From: Bradyrhizobiaceae bacterium
GTDB taxonomy: Bacteria > Pseudomonadota > Alphaproteobacteria > Rhizobiales > Xanthobacteraceae
Direction: 5' to 3'
DNA: 64,000 nucleotides
Assembly: GCA_020853885.1 (NCBI GenBank)
Contig: JADYXZ010000003.1
Span: forward strand, 186,001 to 250,000
Shown piece by piece: positions 1-8,198 of this stretch. Below the pieces are notes generated by a model, which saw nothing but the letters and a program-made list of their open reading frames with translations, made no database searches and was not told where the DNA came from. The stretch's first letter is position 1; each line of letters begins with the position of its first letter. The translations under genes were made by a program, and so were the position numbers.

Positions 1-246
1 GGGGGCATAGACAAGCCACGCAAAGACGGCGAACCAGATGCTGGCCTGAAGGAGTCCGGAGCTTGCGAGATCGATGATCGGCCAGAGCATGATGACGACG
101 AGCGCAATCAGCCAGAGGATGAACCGGCCGCGCGAAAACGCGTTCTTCTGTTCGAAGCGGATGGACGTGCCGTCCTCCGTCACCTTCACGCCGGGAAAGC
201 GGTAGCGCCGGAAGGCATCCCACTTCTTCCTAGCCGGATTCTCCAT
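1..246 (-). CDS. Partial small membrane protein downstream of traG
   Basis: An open frame starts at ATG 246 and runs off the window edge (82 codons visible). It overlaps the 3' end of the coupling-protein gene by 17 bases, so the two are probably translated from one message. The first 40 residues are basic and soluble-looking. Residues 42-60 form one clear membrane segment, and a second hydrophobic stretch begins at about residue 68 and continues to the edge. I do not recognise the family. Its position after traG in a mobilization module suggests an accessory membrane protein of transfer, but that is inference from context only. Confidence 0.6.
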   Translation of the reverse strand, partial: MENPARKKWDAFRRYRFPGVKVTEDGTSIRFEQKNAFSRGRFILWLIALVVIMLWPIIDLASSGLLQASIWFAVFAWLVYAP

Positions 247-1693
247 CAATCATCCCCCTGAACATGGCATCCGACGCATCGAGCCGTTGCAGCACCATCG
301 GCCTTGAGCCCGGATGCAGGATCAGCGCGCGCCCGGTCTCGCGCGCGAATATCCGCCCGACCTCTTCGGGCGAAAGCAGCTTGGTGTTGACGACGTTCTC
401 GCGGTACTCAGCCGCGCCCTGTCCGCGCTGGCCCATCGTCAGGTCTACTTTTTCCTTCCGGATAAAATGCGTGTCGCCGAGTCGGTTCGACACGTATTCA
501 AGGCTGGTGAGGTCGTTGAGGCCGAACCAGGTCGTGACGCCCGCATTGCCCATGAAGGTTTCCCAGCGCTCCCGGTACGTCGCCTTGAGCTGTCCCAAGT
601 CCTGCAAGACGGTCCAGAGCTTCACGCCGAATCCGGCAATCTGCCCGGCCGCCTTCTCGATGGATTCCATATGCCCGAGCACCGCGAATTCTTCGAGCAG
701 CAGCAGCACCGGGTGCGGCGGCGTATGCGGGTCTTCGAGCGCCGCGAGCGTCAGGTTGACGACGATGCGCAGCCAGCGCGAATGCGTGGCAAGCCGCGCC
801 GCCGGCAGGCACATATAGACCGTCGTTGGCTGCCGCTTGATGTTGCGCAGGCGCAAGGAAGAAGCGCCCAGGACGTTCGCCATGGTTGGAGAGTCCAGCA
901 CCGCCGTCTGTTCGCGGGCGGTGGAGAGGATGGACCCCAGCTCGCGCGGGGCCTTCTCGGTGAAGGTCAAAGCCAACAGGCGCAGGAAGCCGTCGAAGGC
1001 CGCATCATATTTGCTCATGCGCAAGAACAGACTGTCGTCCGGGTCGCCGTCGTCGGGCCGCGTCAGCGCGCCTTCGGCCCCCAGCATCATGCGGCGCATG
1101 CGCGGCAGGCTGATATCGCCGCCGGTCACGAACATGAACAGGATAAGGGTACGGATGAGATTCTTGGCCGCATCCGTCCAGTGCCGGTCGCGGGGGTCGT
1201 CGATGATGAGCGCGTCGGCAATCATCGACACGTCGTCGAGGAAGGTGTCCGACTTCGGATTCAGATCGGAGAGCGGATTGTACGCCCCGGACTTCCAGCC
1301 CGAGACGCCGTAGGGGTCGAGGATGACGACCTGCTGTTTCAGCCCTTCCGCGCGCCAACGCGCGGTCTTGGCCGCAAGCTCGCCCTTGGGGTCGATGGCG
1401 ACGACCGAGCCTGGCCAGGTCGCAAGGTTCGGCAGAATGAGGGAGCGGCCCTTGCCCGCGCGGCTGCCTGCGACGGTGACCACATGCCGGTCATCATGCT
1501 TACGGCCGATCAGCCGGTCCTGATAGCGTCCGAGCAGAAGCGTCGATTCATTCTTCGCCCAGGTCCATTCCGGCAGCAGCACTTCGTCCGGCTGGGCCCA
1601 GCGGGCGGCAGGCGCCCGCGCGTCCGCTGCCGGGTCCCAGCGACGCGGCATGGCCTTGTCGAGCGCAGCGGTGAATTCCTGCCATGCCGCCAT
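230..1693 (-). CDS. traG: VirD4/TraG-type type IV coupling protein
   Basis: An ATPase that links the relaxase-DNA complex to a type IV secretion channel. From the ATG at 1693 it is 487 residues. A Walker A-like AGSRAGKGRS lies at about residues 75-84, followed by the VAIDPKGE segment typical of TraG/VirD4, and a second hydrophobic LLLLEEF segment (Walker B) lies in the C-terminal half. There is no obvious N-terminal membrane helix pair, and the protein is shorter than classical VirD4, so it resembles the soluble TraG-like couplers of mobilizable elements. A GTG at 1729 would add 12 residues. It diverges from mobC across the probable oriT region and overlaps the small membrane protein downstream. 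Confidence 0.88.
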   Translation of the reverse strand: MAAWQEFTAALDKAMPRRWDPAADARAPAARWAQPDEVLLPEWTWAKNESTLLLGRYQDRLIGRKHDDRHVVTVAGSRAGKGRSLILPNLATWPGSVVAIDPKGELAAKTARWRAEGLKQQVVILDPYGVSGWKSGAYNPLSDLNPKSDTFLDDVSMIADALIIDDPRDRHWTDAAKNLIRTLILFMFVTGGDISLPRMRRMMLGAEGALTRPDDGDPDDSLFLRMSKYDAAFDGFLRLLALTFTEKAPRELGSILSTAREQTAVLDSPTMANVLGASSLRLRNIKRQPTTVYMCLPAARLATHSRWLRIVVNLTLAALEDPHTPPHPVLLLLEEFAVLGHMESIEKAAGQIAGFGVKLWTVLQDLGQLKATYRERWETFMGNAGVTTWFGLNDLTSLEYVSNRLGDTHFIRKEKVDLTMGQRGQGAAEYRENVVNTKLLSPEEVGRIFARETGRALILHPGSRPMVLQRLDASDAMFRGMIDGESG

Positions 1694-2067
1694 ACCCCGA
1701 ATTCCCCCGAAGCATCTGGCCCAATGCACTCTGGCACGCCACCCATGAGCGAAGCGCTACGCGAAACTTCGGGAAGCGAAGCGAAAGCGAAAGGCGGGAT
1801 AGAGCCGGTGCGGAGGGAAAGCATACACGCGGTACGGTAGAATCTTAATAGCGCCTTAACCGTAATCGCAGTAGGCTTAAGGAAGAGGGGTAGCGAGATG
1901 TGTTTTTGTAAACGTTTACGGCTCTGACGAACCGTACCGTCTTACAAAAACTCTCGCCAGAGGACCGTTCCACTTTTCCCCTGGACCCCTTTCGGTCAGG
2001 GCGCCCCCATACGCCTGCATGCGGCAGCGCCCCGAACCCCACCCCGGACTCGTGGAGGCTTGAGGTT
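1694..2067. other. oriT: Divergent intergenic region, probable origin of transfer (oriT)
   Basis: A gene-free stretch lies between traG (leftward) and mobC (rightward), the usual place for oriT in MobC/MobA modules. It is rich in inverted repeats: GGTACGGT 1831-1838 with ACCGTACC 1931-1938, CCTTAA 1854-1859 with TTAAGG 1877-1882, TTTTTGTAA 1903-1911 with TTACAAAAA 1942-1950, and a perfect palindrome GTAAACGTTTAC at 1908-1919. Promoters for both flanking genes must also lie here. The nic site cannot be assigned by eye. The repeats are seen directly; the oriT role is inferred from position and structure. Confidence 0.6.
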
Positions 2068-2460
2068 ATGGCACGGCGGAGCGAGGACCAGTCCCGGACC
2101 GAAGTCATCGGTGTCCGCCTCACCAAGGCCGAGCGCATGCGGCTGGAGCACCGGGCAGCGGCGGCCGGCTTCACGGTGAGCGCCTTTGCGGCGCAGGTGC
2201 TGGCCCGTGGCCAGGTCACCGTGGAATCCAGACCGCGCACCGCCGTGCTCCCGCCCGAACTCGTCGCCGAGTTCAAGCGCATCGGCAACAACCTCAACCA
2301 GATCGCCCATGCCCTGAATTCCCGGAAGAACGTTCGTGACGGCGTGGTCGCCGTCCAGTTCCGGGATTTCCTGTTGGCCCTTGCGCGCGATCGCGAACTG
2401 GCCCCGCGCGCGGCGAAACTTGCCGACAGCTTCGTCAAATCCGGACGGCTGGACCGGTGA
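2068..2460 (+). CDS. mobC: MobC-family mobilization accessory protein
   Basis: A 130-residue relaxosome protein expected to bind oriT and help the relaxase nick. The N-terminal part (residues 10-45) resembles a ribbon-helix-helix DNA-binding domain (TEVIGVRLTKAERMRL), and the C-terminal half carries the RIGNNLNQIAHALN signature typical of MobC proteins. An upstream GGAGG at 2053-2057 supports the ATG at 2068. The relaxase start lies 41 bases beyond the stop, so the two genes form one operon reading away from oriT. Confidence 0.87.
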   Translation: MARRSEDQSRTEVIGVRLTKAERMRLEHRAAAAGFTVSAFAAQVLARGQVTVESRPRTAVLPPELVAEFKRIGNNLNQIAHALNSRKNVRDGVVAVQFRDFLLALARDRELAPRAAKLADSFVKSGRLDR

Positions 2461-2500
2461 CGCGGGACCGGCACAGCGTGGCGCCCGGAGGGCGCTGGCC

Positions 2501-4249
2501 GTGATTCCGCGCATGCACCGGCGGGGCAACAGCTTCAAGGGGGCACTGGGCTATGTCCTCCACGATCCGGGCAAGGACTCATCCGAGCGTGTCGCCTGGG
2601 CCTTCAGCCAGAACATCCTCGGCCATCTGGACGATGCGTGGTTCGAGATGTTCGACACTTACCGGAACCGCACCTTGCTGAAGATGAATGCGGGTGTGGA
2701 GTTGCGCGGCCGGGACAACAAGACCCCCGTCCTGCACTACACCCTGTCATGGCACGCGAACGACAATCCCGACCACGAGCACATGAAGGCCATGGCGCTG
2801 GACAGCTTAAAGGCGCTGGGGTTGTCGGAGCACGAGGCGGTGATCGCCTGCCATGACGACAAGGAGCATCACCATGTCCATGTCGTGGTGAACACCGTGC
2901 ACCCCTGGACCGGGAGAACCGCGCCGCTGAAATTCTCGAAGCTGGAATTTTCCCGGTGGGCGGAGGCCTATGAGCGGGAGCACGGCATTCACTGCGAGCA
3001 GCGTATCAAGAACAACGAGAAGCGCCGCGCAATCGCGAAGATGCGGGAGGCCGAACGCGAGGCAGCCGCCTTCGCCCTGCTGGCCGGCAAGGACCTGCCG
3101 GAGCCCGCACCCTTCGAGCCGGTCAACGACAACTCTCCCAACCGCCGCCGCTGGTTCGAGCGCAAGGAAGTGGTCGACAGGATGAAAGCCCTGCGGGCTG
3201 CACTCGACCAGGAGCACAAGGCAGAGCGGGGCGAGACGTGGACGCAGCAGAAGATCGAGCGCGACGCGCTTGATGCGAAGACCCATGCCGCGCTGGACCA
3301 AGTGCGCGCGGCCATACGCGACGCGCAGAAGGACCGCTGGCGCGACCTCTATCAGGTGCAGAAGCGCGAGAGCCGGCAGCTCCGGGAGGTTGCGACGCAT
3401 CCGCTGGAGCGGGCCGTGTTTCTGTTTCGCAACCGGGCGCGGCTTGGCGAACGCGGCAAGCCGCTCACCATCCGGCAGATGATCCCGCTCATTTTATCGG
3501 GCAAGAAGCTGCGCGCGCGCGTCGAACAGATTCACATGCGCGAACGACGCGCCATGGCGCGCGACGAGAAGACGATGACCAAGCAGCGCACAGAGGCGCT
3601 CTGGCAGGAGCACCGCGCCGCCTTCCATGCGCTGCGCGAGCGGCAGGCGGCGGAGCGCGCGGCCGAGCGGGCGCATCAGAAAACCGCGCAGAAGGAGATC
3701 ACCTTCCACCGCGCCAAGGACGAACTCAGCCGCGAGGCGGAGGCGCGGGAACGGCAAGAGGCTCAGCCGCGCAAGACGCTCACCGTCATTCCGAAGGCGA
3801 AGGTGCCGCCGGGCGTGCCGCTCGTTCCGAAGGAACGGCAGACGGCGCGCGACAAAGGGGACAATTCCAGCGGCAGGCAAGGCCGTGGCGGTGTCTCCCG
3901 GACAACGCGCGAGGCGCTGATGCGCGATGCCGGGTTCGACCCCGGCGCAGTGCCGGTCGCACCCAAGCCTCAGCGCAGCACCGACCAAGCCAAATCCGTG
4001 CTGACCGGCAGGCAGGACATGGAGCACGGCGTGCCGCGCGCACCGGACAAGCCGCCGCCGTCTTCAAAGAAGGAATTTGCCGACGCAGGAAAGCCGCGCA
4101 AGGCGGAGCCGAAGAAGGAATTCACCGAAGCGGCGGACCCGAAAGGCAAGAAGTCGCCCGACGAGCAGGCGCGCAAGCTGCGCATGCGCAAGGATATGGA
4201 GAAATGGAAGCGCCGCACCGCGCGGGACGACTTCGACCGGGAGCGGTGA
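2501..4249 (+). CDS. mobA: MobA/VirD2-type relaxase
   Basis: A relaxase that nicks one strand at oriT and pilots it into a recipient. I take GTG 2501 as the start: CGGAGGG lies 8 bases upstream and the protein then opens VIPRMHRRGNSFKGAL, the usual relaxase beginning (582 residues). Tyr18 in GYVLHD is a candidate nicking tyrosine. The metal-binding histidine motif HHHVHVVVN is at residues 123-131. Beyond about residue 300 the protein is highly charged, probably coiled coil, ending in a Lys/Arg-rich tail. The reading frame is open further upstream, but that part overlaps mobC in another frame and is unlikely to be translated. Confidence 0.88.
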   Translation: MIPRMHRRGNSFKGALGYVLHDPGKDSSERVAWAFSQNILGHLDDAWFEMFDTYRNRTLLKMNAGVELRGRDNKTPVLHYTLSWHANDNPDHEHMKAMALDSLKALGLSEHEAVIACHDDKEHHHVHVVVNTVHPWTGRTAPLKFSKLEFSRWAEAYEREHGIHCEQRIKNNEKRRAIAKMREAEREAAAFALLAGKDLPEPAPFEPVNDNSPNRRRWFERKEVVDRMKALRAALDQEHKAERGETWTQQKIERDALDAKTHAALDQVRAAIRDAQKDRWRDLYQVQKRESRQLREVATHPLERAVFLFRNRARLGERGKPLTIRQMIPLILSGKKLRARVEQIHMRERRAMARDEKTMTKQRTEALWQEHRAAFHALRERQAAERAAERAHQKTAQKEITFHRAKDELSREAEARERQEAQPRKTLTVIPKAKVPPGVPLVPKERQTARDKGDNSSGRQGRGGVSRTTREALMRDAGFDPGAVPVAPKPQRSTDQAKSVLTGRQDMEHGVPRAPDKPPPSSKKEFADAGKPRKAEPKKEFTEAADPKGKKSPDEQARKLRMRKDMEKWKRRTARDDFDRER

Positions 4250-4257
4250 TGAACTCT

Positions 4258-4345
4258 TCGCCGGAGGCAGTCGGCCCGTTTCCGCCCGTGAACAGTCATT
4301 GGCGGCGCTTTGCTGAAACTCCTGTGGCTGCCTGTGTTAACCGGC
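4258..4345. repeat. Diverged direct repeat, copy A
   Basis: This segment begins TCGCCGGAGGCAGTCGG just after the relaxase stop and contains GGCGGCGCTTTGCTGA, CTCCTGTGGCTGCCT and TTAACCGG. It aligns in the same orientation with 19224-19302, with scattered substitutions and a few gaps. The two copies bracket most of the cargo. It lies in the 145-base gap between the convergent relaxase and PIN-domain genes. Its function is unknown. Confidence 0.65.
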
Positions 4346-4394
4346 CGAAGAGCGACGAATGCGCGGGCTTTAATTCCAAAAGCCGCATATGCCG

Positions 4395-5036
4395 TCACCT
4401 TGCCTGACCGGAAGCTGCCATATCAGGTTGAGCCGCACGCAGGCGCGACGGCAGGCTCGGGCATGCCGTTGCGCGGTCACGTCCGATGAGGTCCAAAACC
4501 CATTGTTCATGATGCGGCGAGACGCGCATACGCGCGTGTTGCAGTGCCCTGAAAACACTGTCCGCCAGCGGCGAACGCCCAAGCTCAACTTCGACCGCCT
4601 CGTGTGCGAGTACGTCGATTGTACATCCTATCAGCAGGTTTGGGTATTTTCTTTGGCACAGCGCAATGGCTTTGCGTTCATCGATCAAAGCGCCCGCGTT
4701 CGCTTCGATTGCGCAGGCAATTGTCGCTGCTTCGCCGTCGTCGAGCGTTTCAACGGTGCGCCCGGCAACAAGCGCCTCGAAGTTGTCTTGTTTGATGTCG
4801 GCGAGCGCTACAACAGTCGCGAGCGATTCGTTTATCAGTTCAGTGACGAGGCCGCCGTCGTCCCGGCCATTGGCTTTGTCCCGTCCCAACTCGGCCAGCA
4901 CAGTGTCGGTCAACAAAATGCGATTGGGCAAAGCACGCAGGATTTGCTTCGCGCATCCGCTCGCATTCAAATTGATAATAACGCTCGCATCCGCGACGAG
5001 CTGGACGGCGGAATCAGCCAGGCAAGAAAGCCTCAT
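4395..5036 (-). CDS. PIN-domain protein (VapC-like nuclease or toxin candidate)
   Basis: A 213-residue protein with the PIN fold signature of metal-dependent RNases: LVADASVIIN near the start (Asp16), LTDTVLAELG (Glu49), then DDGEAATIACA and GALIDERKA carrying further acidic residues. The usual substrate class of PIN toxins is tRNA or rRNA. I start at ATG 5036, which overlaps the end of the XRE-ImmA/IrrE gene by 23 bases; a longer frame opens at 5126. It is the last gene of a four-gene overlapping operon. An XRE-ImmA/IrrE protein next to a PIN or PIN-like protein is a recurrent toxin-antitoxin-like pairing, so it may be the effector of this locus. Confidence 0.72.
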   Translation of the reverse strand: MRLSCLADSAVQLVADASVIINLNASGCAKQILRALPNRILLTDTVLAELGRDKANGRDDGGLVTELINESLATVVALADIKQDNFEALVAGRTVETLDDGEAATIACAIEANAGALIDERKAIALCQRKYPNLLIGCTIDVLAHEAVEVELGRSPLADSVFRALQHARMRVSPHHEQWVLDLIGRDRATACPSLPSRLRAAQPDMAASGQAR

Positions 5037-6192
5037 CGGCCTCGCTCCCTTCCACCTGCAATCCATCCAGCATCGCGCGAAGTTCAACCCTGTCGAGATG
5101 CAGCATTCGCGCAAGTTGGCCTTCACTCATCAACCCGCGACGTGAAACCTCGTCCGCGAGCAAAGCCAGCCGCAAGCTGGTCGGACGGTCAGCGTCCGCC
5201 TTTTGCTCATCCGGCGTTCTCAAATCGCCCAGAACCTGCCAGACGTGGTCATCCGTAATACTGCCGTAATGGACGAACCAGTCCCAGGTCCCTTTCTTTG
5301 CCAGCCCCAAATCTTCCAAGCGGCGGACGATGGCTTCACGCGACACGCCAAAGGCATGCGCCAGGATTATCGCGTGGCGGCGCGTCAGCTTTTCGGAACC
5401 GGCGGTTACTTCCTTGAATTTTTGCATGACGGCGCGGGCGGGAGTCAGGAAGGCCGCCGCAAAGGCCGCCGCATAACGTTCCTCCCGGGAGTTTTCGATA
5501 CGCTCGCCGCTCAAGACCTCCGGTTGCCGCCGCGTGGAAATGAAATGGCCCAACTCGTGCGCGGCAGTTTGCGTGCGCCGTTCACGCGGATGATTGGCAT
5601 TGAGAAGAATGCAAGCGCCCAGCTTATCGTCGTAAGCAAAGAGCCCCGAAATCGCCCCATCGAATCGCCGAATGTACACCCGGACGCCCATTTCCAGTTC
5701 AAGCAGGGTTACGATGTCCGTAACCGGACTCAAGCCGAGGCCAAGCCACTGACGCAGTTCAGTCGCGTCATGTTCAGCCTGGGCGCGGACATCGCCCGGC
5801 ATAAGAGGGCGCTCCGGCGGATAGTTGTTAATCCGGGTCACGCCTAACAGGCTTTCCAACTCCACTTCGGCTTGCGCAAGTTCGGCAAATAATTTTACCG
5901 CGTCTTCGACCGCATCGTCCTTTTTTCCGAAGTGTTTGCGGAACCTGGGTGCGAGGTCCACATGCACCGCTTCTTCTCGCAGCAGCGAGTTTATCGACGT
6001 GCTGTAAAGCTGAGCGAAAGCACGCACCTCTTCAATGCGGGCGCGACGGTCGCCCTTTTCGATGGCCACAACTGTCGTACGCGACATGCCTAGTTTCTCC
6101 GCCGCATCCTCTTGCCGGTACTTTGCATTTTCCCTGGCGATGCGCAGACGTTGGCCAAGTTCTGAATTTGACAGATGGTCGAGGACGTTCAT
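5014..6192 (-). CDS. XRE helix-turn-helix / ImmA-IrrE metallopeptidase fusion
   Basis: A 392-residue protein. Residues about 10-65 form an XRE-type helix-turn-helix (SELGQRLRIAR, MSRTTVVAIEKGDRRAR), and a zinc-peptidase domain of the ImmA/IrrE family follows with the HELGH motif at about 212-216. Known family members cleave repressors or act as antitoxin-like regulators. The ATG at 6192 overlaps the QueC-like gene's stop by four bases (ATGA), showing translational coupling. The frame is open to 6258, but that part is inside the upstream gene. In context it could sense a trigger, repress the operon and release the downstream PIN protein; this is inferred. Confidence 0.83.
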   Translation of the reverse strand: MNVLDHLSNSELGQRLRIARENAKYRQEDAAEKLGMSRTTVVAIEKGDRRARIEEVRAFAQLYSTSINSLLREEAVHVDLAPRFRKHFGKKDDAVEDAVKLFAELAQAEVELESLLGVTRINNYPPERPLMPGDVRAQAEHDATELRQWLGLGLSPVTDIVTLLELEMGVRVYIRRFDGAISGLFAYDDKLGACILLNANHPRERRTQTAAHELGHFISTRRQPEVLSGERIENSREERYAAAFAAAFLTPARAVMQKFKEVTAGSEKLTRRHAIILAHAFGVSREAIVRRLEDLGLAKKGTWDWFVHYGSITDDHVWQVLGDLRTPDEQKADADRPTSLRLALLADEVSRRGLMSEGQLARMLHLDRVELRAMLDGLQVEGSEADEAFLPG

Positions 6193-7568
6193 GACGCTCG
6201 TCCCGTCCAGTGTTTCACAAATGAATTTGGACCCAGTGACGCCATATACGCCTTCCATTCCTTTCCATGCTGATTCAGCAAACGGTCTAGCTTCTCTTCG
6301 GCTTTTTGGGCCGGAATGGACAAAGCGGATGCGAGCTGCTTCGCATTCAACTCAATCCCGGGCGCATGTATCGGCGCATTTTTGAGATTTGCCAGGTGGT
6401 CCAGGTGGAGCGTACCGGCGATTGCATACTGGCGTTGCACTTTCTCGATTCTCTTTAGACCTGACGCCGCGCCGTCTTCAAAAGAGTCGGCTTTGAGATC
6501 CCAGACGTAGATGTCCCGGGGTTCGGATAGGCCGGCTGCATGGACGCTCAAACGCCGCAGCATGCACGCTGCGCAAATTCCACACTGACGGCGGCGTCCG
6601 TCCACCGAGACATGCCGGTTATCCTGCCAGCACGAGCGCGTTTTGCCCCATTCCGAGGCCGGGAACTGGTCAACGTAAGATTTGAGCGTCTCGCCCTTCG
6701 TGAACCACAGGCGTGGAAACTCGTAGCGGACTTTGTGGCCAAACAACGCCTCAAGCAGGATGCTCATCCGATTGGTGAACAGCGGATGGTTTCGATAGTC
6801 GATGTACGCCTGGCCGACCGGTACGAGGGACGGACCAAGCGCACCTTGGCCGCTTTCCGGCACAAATACGCTGTCTGCTTTCGCGAGATATGCGGCGATG
6901 CCGCTCAGCATCGCGAACTTAAATCCGCGCGAGCGAGCGGTGGATTCACGAAACGCATAGCCCGCGGAGGACACGTCGTAAGGAATGGTCGTGAAGGGCT
7001 GAGGCCGACCGGATGCTGTTTTAGGCCGGTCATTCGCTTTCGTTCCGACCCGAACCCGCACGAGCCGGTCGCCCCATTCCGTTGCCAGGATTCCGGCAAC
7101 TGCGCGAGAATCCAGACCCTCACTGAAAGGAAGTACGGCAAGAGGACCTGAAAGGGTCAGTTCAAAGAGATTCTGCCGTGGCTTTTCAAGCGCTCGCTTG
7201 CGTTTGATGAAGCCGATTTCCCAGGTGTCGCCGGTAAGAAACGCAATTGCGTCGATTAGTGCAGAATAGACCTTTGGCGATTTCCAGACATCTGGATCGT
7301 CAACCGGCAGCTTCAGTTCAAACGCGCGACCCCAGCCGAGTTTCGGACGCCGTTTAATCTTGTCGCAAAACTCGACGGCTGCGGCAACCAATAGAGCGTC
7401 GAAAACGAGCGGCTCCCATTTAGCGAAGAAATAGGAAGCAAGCGAATCTGGCGAAAACGTCAGATGTTCACCTATCTCGCAGGTGAGCCATCCATTGCGT
7501 TCGTTGCCGCCTCTCTCAATGACGTTGACGCGCAGGGCCGGAAGTTCTTCTTGTTCTTCTTCAATCAT
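6189..7568 (-). CDS. QueC-like protein (7-cyano-7-deazaguanine synthase superfamily), candidate defence enzyme
   Basis: A 459-residue protein with a pyrophosphatase-loop motif LPFSEGLDSRAVAG (SEGLDS at 149-154, a variant of SGGxDS), the downstream VFVPESGQGALGP segment (about 234-246), and a zinc cluster of Cys313, Cys329, Cys332 and Cys335 (CGICAAC). True QueC is about 230 residues with a CX8CX2CX2C cluster, so the extra 140-residue N-terminus, longer zinc spacing and no neighbouring queuosine genes argue against a housekeeping role. QueC-like proteins are known from Qat and type IV CBASS phage defence (QatC, Cap9). It overlaps both neighbours by four bases. Substrate unknown. Confidence 0.72.
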   Translation of the reverse strand: MIEEEQEELPALRVNVIERGGNERNGWLTCEIGEHLTFSPDSLASYFFAKWEPLVFDALLVAAAVEFCDKIKRRPKLGWGRAFELKLPVDDPDVWKSPKVYSALIDAIAFLTGDTWEIGFIKRKRALEKPRQNLFELTLSGPLAVLPFSEGLDSRAVAGILATEWGDRLVRVRVGTKANDRPKTASGRPQPFTTIPYDVSSAGYAFRESTARSRGFKFAMLSGIAAYLAKADSVFVPESGQGALGPSLVPVGQAYIDYRNHPLFTNRMSILLEALFGHKVRYEFPRLWFTKGETLKSYVDQFPASEWGKTRSCWQDNRHVSVDGRRRQCGICAACMLRRLSVHAAGLSEPRDIYVWDLKADSFEDGAASGLKRIEKVQRQYAIAGTLHLDHLANLKNAPIHAPGIELNAKQLASALSIPAQKAEEKLDRLLNQHGKEWKAYMASLGPNSFVKHWTGRAS

Positions 7569-8143
7569 GGGTGGGGCACTCCGTCGTCCAGGCTGTCATA
7601 CTTGTTTATGGCGGACGGGCTCGACGCTTTGTTGAGATTGCAAAAGCTGCGCGCCATGGCGTCGAAATCGGAACGGAATGCGCCGTCTTCGATTCGTCCG
7701 CGCACATGCGTTGCACGGTTTTCATTGCTCTTGAGCAAGTAGTGCTCTTCAACCTGGCGCGCACCGGCACTGCACCGAATGGCCAGCCCGTCAGCCGTGC
7801 CCTTGACAAGCGCCGCTTCGCCGTTGTGGCCGTCGTCAACCGCCTGCACCAAGGCGTCACGAAGCATGGCGCGCAACGGATACCCAGAGCCAGGCAGATT
7901 CCTCAGAGCGTCAATGGTTTCTTGTTTTGACGGCTTGAAGAGCGTGTTCTGGTCGCCTTCAAGCAGAATGTTTTTGACGCCTTTCATGAAGCCGTCGCAG
8001 CGCTCTTCCTTCCAGTCATCGGCCAGCGCAAGCGGTACAGCCGCGCTGACTTGCTCGGGCGTATGAAGTTTTCCGTCTCCCCGCTCGGCTAGCTTCTTCC
8101 AGCCGTTGCGCATGGGAAGGCTGCGATGCGGACCGTCACTCAT
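7565..8143 (-). CDS. Uncharacterised 192-residue protein, first gene of the QueC-like operon
   Basis: I do not recognise the family. The protein is soluble with no signal peptide or membrane segment. Its central part (DALRNLPGSGYPLRAMLRDAL, about residues 79-99) looks helical, and it contains three cysteines. The ATG at 8143 has GGAG about seven bases upstream and a good promoter at 8164-8192. Its stop overlaps the QueC-like start by four bases (ATGA), so the two are made together. It could be a partner or substrate of the QueC-like enzyme, in the way QatB accompanies QatC, but it does not visibly resemble QatB. Confidence 0.7.
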   Translation of the reverse strand: MSDGPHRSLPMRNGWKKLAERGDGKLHTPEQVSAAVPLALADDWKEERCDGFMKGVKNILLEGDQNTLFKPSKQETIDALRNLPGSGYPLRAMLRDALVQAVDDGHNGEAALVKGTADGLAIRCSAGARQVEEHYLLKSNENRATHVRGRIEDGAFRSDFDAMARSFCNLNKASSPSAINKYDSLDDGVPHP

Positions 8144-8163
8144 GGCGATTCTCCATGTCAGAA

Positions 8164-8192
8164 ATATCTCACAAAAAAGCTGACAATGTCAA
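8164..8192 (-). promoter_or_regulatory. Sigma70-like promoter of the QueC-like operon
   Basis: On the minus strand TTGACA (8192-8187) and AGATAT (8169-8164) are separated by exactly 17 bases and lie about 21 bases upstream of the start at 8143. The -35 end is adjacent to the TGCGGTGAA operator array that faces the fic gene, so both divergent operons could be controlled by the same binding protein. The call is by motif and spacing only. Confidence 0.55.
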
Positions 8193-8198
8193 TTACCC

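Noticed and set aside
314-1840. Long rightward open frame opposite traG
   Set aside because: It is the complement of a well-supported coupling-protein gene and has Arg/Glu-rich shadow composition with no domain.
7565-7568. Assignment of the operon as a standard Qat system
   Set aside because: There is no QatA-type ATPase or QatD TatD-type nuclease, and the first protein does not look like QatB; only the QueC-like part matches.
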